Below are positions 59,724-64,000 of a stretch of 64,000 nucleotides of DNA, piece after piece. Location: NCBI GenBank assembly GCA_026168455.1, contig CM047426.1, positions 30,253,058 to 30,317,057 on the forward strand. Reading direction: 5' to 3'. Every line of letters begins with the position of its first letter. Position 1 is the first letter of the stretch. Below the pieces are notes generated by a model. The model was not told where the DNA came from. It did not search any database and saw nothing but the letters and a program-made list of their open reading frames with translations. The position numbers and the translations under genes were made by a program. The stretch comes from Theocolax elegans (Eukaryota; Arthropoda; Insecta; Hymenoptera; Cerocephalidae).

Positions 59724-61682
59724 GTTACAGGGATCTACACCTTTTCAACATAAAAATTATGTTCGAAATATTGATTTAAAAATCTAAAAAAATTCATATG
59801 GGTAGTTTAAAATAAAAGCAAGCGCATGGTGTTTTGATTTTTTATGAAAAAATAAATTTGTTAATATTAATTGAATAAACAATTTTCGGTCGGTAATTAT
59901 TGATCTAAAAAGATATGAATTTTGAACGCAAAAATCAGAATTTAATTACAAATTTAAAAAACAGAAAAAAATTGAGTATACTATTTAAGGGGGTGGCATA
60001 CCCAGTGAGTTACCGACCGAGGCAAAAAAGGTAATTATTACATTTCTTTAAAAAAATACGCAATTTTATGCAAAACCCGAATACTGAATTACTAGATAAT
60101 TAAATAATAAATAATTATACAAAGTTCCAGGTCAATACAACAAAGACACCCTAAAAAATTTCTGCACCGAAAAATCACGGATATTAGTACATTTTTGGTG
60201 CAGAAATTTTTTAGGGTGTTTATATCGTATTGACCTGGAACTTTGTATAATTACATAATATTTAATTATCTAATGCTTCCGTATTTGGGTTTTACATAAA
60301 ATTGTGTATTTTTGTAAATAAATGTAATAATTATTTTTTTCTGCTCAGTCGGTAACCTATAAGGTATGCCACCTCCTTAAAACATGCCTTTTCAAAAATT
60401 TATAATCCGACATCCCCTTAATAGAATAACGTTTGAAAAAATCTATGGTAGAAAATTGTGTAGTAAAACTGCTAAGCATTCTATTGACTGGGCAACACTA
60501 ACTGGGCAATTCAGTTCTACTGTTACTGGTCAAGTACTGTTAAGAAATATGCACAAATGTATAATATGATTATATAGCTTGCATACAAACAAAAATAAAA
60601 GACATATAGTTAATTATGCATTATTATTAATTTAAAATTTGCATGAATTCAAGAATTATCAAATTAATTATAATATATATTTTTATTTTTAAAATGATCA
60701 TGTAGAGAGTCAAAAAATTACATTCTAACCTGCACAAACAATGTCGTATTCGTCATGTGCATAATATACATTGCTTGATCGCGGTACAGCAGTTATAAGT
60801 CTAATTGATTCCAAATGAAATCAAATTCAAAATGTTAAAACAGACAATCGTAATCACTTAGAATTCCAAATTTTGGATTTGCTCTAATTTGGAACCTTTC
60901 AGACATAGGGCTAAAATTTTGCACAGTAATTTACTTCAACACATTGAAACAATATAGTCATGTAGTTGACTTCATCTCAAGCGATATAGTTTCAATTTTC
61001 ATATAAAAACATAGGTGTAAATTTAGACGTAAACACTTTACACTTCCATGTGATATATCTAGCAGACATATTCTATACACAATTTAATCCATATAGGTTT
61101 ATATTATCAAATTTTGTCATGTCCCGTAAGTGACTCACATACTGACGAGATGAAAATATTAATTAAAGTCATTATACATCATCACACTTATTTATAACAT
61201 TTCACATTACTAATGATAATTTTTTCGCAATGTCAGATGTTGGTTTTCAACAGTGATGATATTCACATTAAATGAAAGCTATGTGGTGTAACTGCTGTAT
61301 GGACAGCAAACAACGTGTTCTATATATAGACAGCATTTAAATTTCACCACTTATTTAGCAGTGACGCATGCTATAGAAAGATATAGAAAGACGAAAATCA
61401 TATAACTACTCCGTTGCAATTGAATGTACTGGTCAGGTTATTGTGTCTTTTATGGGCAGCGACCGCCGAAGCACTGCTCAACATATTTCTGTCAGAAATC
61501 TTTCTTTCAAAAATCCCTCAAAATATTTTTTTTAAATACTTTATCCATTTTGATAAAAAAAATTCGACGTTTTTGGATATAAAATTAAACGAAAAGTACT
61601 CTGGTAGAATCACTCAAGTAGTTTTTAGCTAGTTAAAATTCAGTGAAACACGAATTGGGCAGTCAGTTCAGGACTTACTAGC
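59724..61682. repeat. Direct duplication, copy A
   Basis: Matches 62469-64000. Copy A carries an extra 388-bp MITE (59989-60376). From 59724 to about 60840 the copies differ frequently (substitutions and indels, roughly 10 percent by eye, plus a deletion in copy B near 60540). From 60841 to 61682 (842 bp, constant offset 2318) I see no difference. A 72-codon non-ATG frame occurs in both copies (61414-61632 here) with a hydrophobic start. It is unrecognised, and conservation reflects the duplication rather than selection. The true right end is unknown because copy B runs off the window. Confidence 0.93.
59989..60376. mobile_element. TTAA-flanked palindromic MITE with preserved empty site
   Basis: 388 bp flanked by TTAA (59985-59988 and 60377-60380). 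Ends are GGGGGTGGCATACC and, inverted, GGAGGTGGCATACC. The whole element folds as a near-complete hairpin centred at about 60180: ACAAAGTTCCAGGTCAATAC on the left is matched in reverse on the right, as are the ends. Copy B of the surrounding duplication lacks it and shows one TTAA-containing site near 62728-62731, which is the expected pre-insertion state. TTAA use is typical of piggyBac-like transposases. There is no coding capacity. The transcript would be a long hairpin that could feed small-RNA pathways. Confidence 0.9.
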
Positions 61683-62250
61683 CAGTCCAAATGTTTTATA
61701 TATCAGATTTTTTAGCAGTTACTAGTGAGTGACATGGTGATCAACTTATAGAATTAAAAATAAATAATATAGTTTAAGGCTTATACCGCCTAAAATAATG
61801 AAAACACTCAAAAAATATTATAGAAATAATATACACATAACAGAAGTTTGTGTCAATATATTAAGTTATAGGGCAGAAAAATTATTTGTGTTGGCATTTT
61901 TGTAGGTTGTGTATACTGCTTTGCCAGTGACTGGATTTCGAACTAGCCGGATAGTTTTAGTTAGAAACTAGTCTACTAAGTAGTTTTACTGATCAATTTT
62001 CTACTAGGGTATTATTCAACGAATTACTACTTACATTGTAGTATTTGTCGAAATGATTCAATCGAGAGCAAATGAATAACTTTTGGTTCATAAAATTTTG
62101 AACACCGTATACTGGTAATACTAGAAAAATATTGTAAACAAATTTATCTTTTTATAAAGTAATATACAATTAAAATTGTAAATAATATAGGTATGATAAT
62201 ACAGGTCAGGGTCGATATACAAGATTTCTGTATAGGAGACAATAATTTTG
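61683..62250. other. AT-rich spacer between duplicated copies
   Basis: AT-rich DNA with several ACTAG/CTAGT words around 61718-62010. Nothing recognised. Confidence 0.5.
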
Positions 62251-62278
62251 ATTTTTTAAATTTATGAGGTATGGTCAA

Positions 62279-62468
62279 CAAATTGGCAATAGTTTACAAA
62301 TGATAAAAATAGTAACTATTGCCAATATTTGGCAAATATGGGAGGATGCTGTTTGGCGGTATGTTGATAATACATTGCCCAATTGTCGCGGCAACATATT
62401 GGCAAATGTTTGCATAACTATTGCCCATTGCTCTCATATAGTGGCAATAGTTATATTTTTACGCGGGA
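62279..62468. repeat. TGGCAA/TTGCCA-rich inverted-unit element
   Basis: At least eight occurrences of TTGGCAA, GGCAAT or their complements lie within about 170 bp, in alternating orientation (for example 62283, 62319, 62328, 62398, 62442), forming nested hairpins. The right end reads a T run followed by ACGCGGGA (62456-62468), similar to the T run plus ACACGGGAT end of the palindrome at 33035. The left end could not be defined. It abuts exactly the start of duplication copy B. A 77-codon frame (62264-62497) is translated repeat and is rejected. Confidence 0.5.
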
Positions 62469-64000
62469 AGTTACAGGGTCTACACCTTTCAACATAAAAA
62501 TTATGTTCGAAATATTGATTTAAAAATCTGAAAAAATTCATGTGGGTAGTTTAAAACAAAAACGAGCGCATGGTGTTTTGATTTTTATGAAAAAATAAAT
62601 GGTAATAATAATTATTGAATAAACACTTTTCAGTCGATAATTATCATCTAAAAAGCATGAATTTCCAACGCGAAAATCAGAATTTAATCACATATTTAAA
62701 AATCTGAAAAATTTGAGTGTACTATTTTAAACTTGCTTTTTCCAAAATTTATAATATTCTGAGTCCGACATCCCCTTAATAAAATAAACGTTTGAAAAAA
62801 TCTATGGTAGAAAATTGTGTAGTAAAAACTGCTAAGCATTCTATTGACTGGGCAACGCTAACTGGGCATTTCAGTTCTACTGTACTGATAAGTATGTTAT
62901 GTATATAGCTGGATACATACAAAAAATAAAAGACATATAGTTAATTATGATATTATTATCAATTAAAATTTGCATGATTCAAGAATCATCAAATTAATAT
63001 TAATATATTTTAAAATGTTCATGTAGAGAGTCAAGAATTACATTCTAACCTGCACAAACAATGTGGATTCGTCATGTGCATAATATACATTGCTGATCGC
63101 GGTACAGCAGTTATAAGTCTAATGGTTCTAAATGAAATCAAATTCAAAATGTTTAAAACAGACAATCGTAATCACTTAGAATTCCAAATTTTGGATTTGC
63201 TCTAATTTGGAACCTTTCAGACATAGGGCTAAAATTTTGCACAGTAATTTACTTCAACACATTGAAACAATATAGTCATGTAGTTGACTTCATCTCAAGC
63301 GATATAGTTTCAATTTTCATATAAAAACATAGGTGTAAATTTAGACGTAAACACTTTACACTTCCATGTGATATATCTAGCAGACATATTCTATACACAA
63401 TTTAATCCATATAGGTTTATATTATCAAATTTTGTCATGTCCCGTAAGTGACTCACATACTGACGAGATGAAAATATTAATTAAAGTCATTATACATCAT
63501 CACACTTATTTATAACATTTCACATTACTAATGATAATTTTTTCGCAATGTCAGATGTTGGTTTTCAACAGTGATGATATTCACATTAAATGAAAGCTAT
63601 GTGGTGTAACTGCTGTATGGACAGCAAACAACGTGTTCTATATATAGACAGCATTTAAATTTCACCACTTATTTAGCAGTGACGCATGCTATAGAAAGAT
63701 ATAGAAAGACGAAAATCATATAACTACTCCGTTGCAATTGAATGTACTGGTCAGGTTATTGTGTCTTTTATGGGCAGCGACCGCCGAAGCACTGCTCAAC
63801 ATATTTCTGTCAGAAATCTTTCTTTCAAAAATCCCTCAAAATATTTTTTTTAAATACTTTATCCATTTTGATAAAAAAAATTCGACGTTTTTGGATATAA
63901 AATTAAACGAAAAGTACTCTGGTAGAATCACTCAAGTAGTTTTTAGCTAGTTAAAATTCAGTGAAACACGAATTGGGCAGTCAGTTCAGGACTTACTAGC
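62469..64000. repeat. Direct duplication, copy B (cut by window end)
   Basis: Second copy of 59724-61682 without the 388-bp MITE. It is diverged from copy A up to 63158 and appears identical from 63159 to the last base of the window. The same 72-codon frame recurs at 63732-63950. The boundary beyond 64000 is not visible. Confidence 0.93.

Noticed and set aside
61414..61632. 72-codon frame present identically at 63732-63950
   Set aside because: Its conservation is explained by the identical duplicated DNA and not by selection; the start is TTG and no family is recognised.
62264..62497. 77-codon frame with Trp-rich repeats
   Set aside because: Encoded by the TGGCAA inverted units; not a gene.

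Overview
The window looks like nuclear DNA from an insect, most likely a hymenopteran such as an ant. This is an inference. It rests on AT-rich DNA broken up by short CpG-rich islands, on abundant (GA)n/(CT)n tracts next to those islands, on runs such as (TTCG)7 and (CG)7, on small palindromic DNA transposons of animal type, and on the lack of any bacterial gene organisation. No ribosome-binding sites, operons, tRNA, rRNA or CRISPR arrays were seen.

I could not support any intact protein-coding gene. The longest open frames run through microsatellites or islands, often start at a non-ATG codon, or are read out of palindromic repeats, and none gives a protein I recognise. The simplest reading is a gene desert or part of a very large intron. 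From about 0.5 to 58 kb, islands of 250-1100 bp (G+C- and CpG-rich, sometimes with E-box, TCF-like or Su(H)-like motifs) alternate with AT-rich spacers. They are candidates for cis-regulatory elements, untranslated exons or promoters. The best first-exon candidate is 55640-56770.

The clearest content is mobile and repeated DNA. (1) A 626-bp non-autonomous hAT-type element with long terminal inverted repeats and a perfect 8-bp target duplication (20978-21603). (2) A palindrome of about 970 bp whose arms are built of 64-bp tandem units (32063-33035). (3) Two members of one TTAA-flanked palindromic family (46421-46799 and 59989-60376); the second has its empty site preserved in a paralogous copy nearby. 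(4) A near-perfect direct tandem duplication of about 1.93 kb (51687-53620 and 53621-55553). Each copy holds an island with a (CG)7 tract and a small insertion with inverted ends and a degenerate hammerhead-like motif. (5) A second direct duplication (59724-61682 and 62469-64000, cut by the window edge) in which one half is diverged and the other half looks identical.

Two short stretches (22316-22660 and 44659-44856) look like possible decayed coding sequence of unknown identity. The most unusual structures are the tandem-unit palindrome at 32-33 kb, the TGGCAA-rich element at 62.3 kb whose end resembles it, and the two duplications. The near-identity of the duplications also raises the possibility of assembly artefact.
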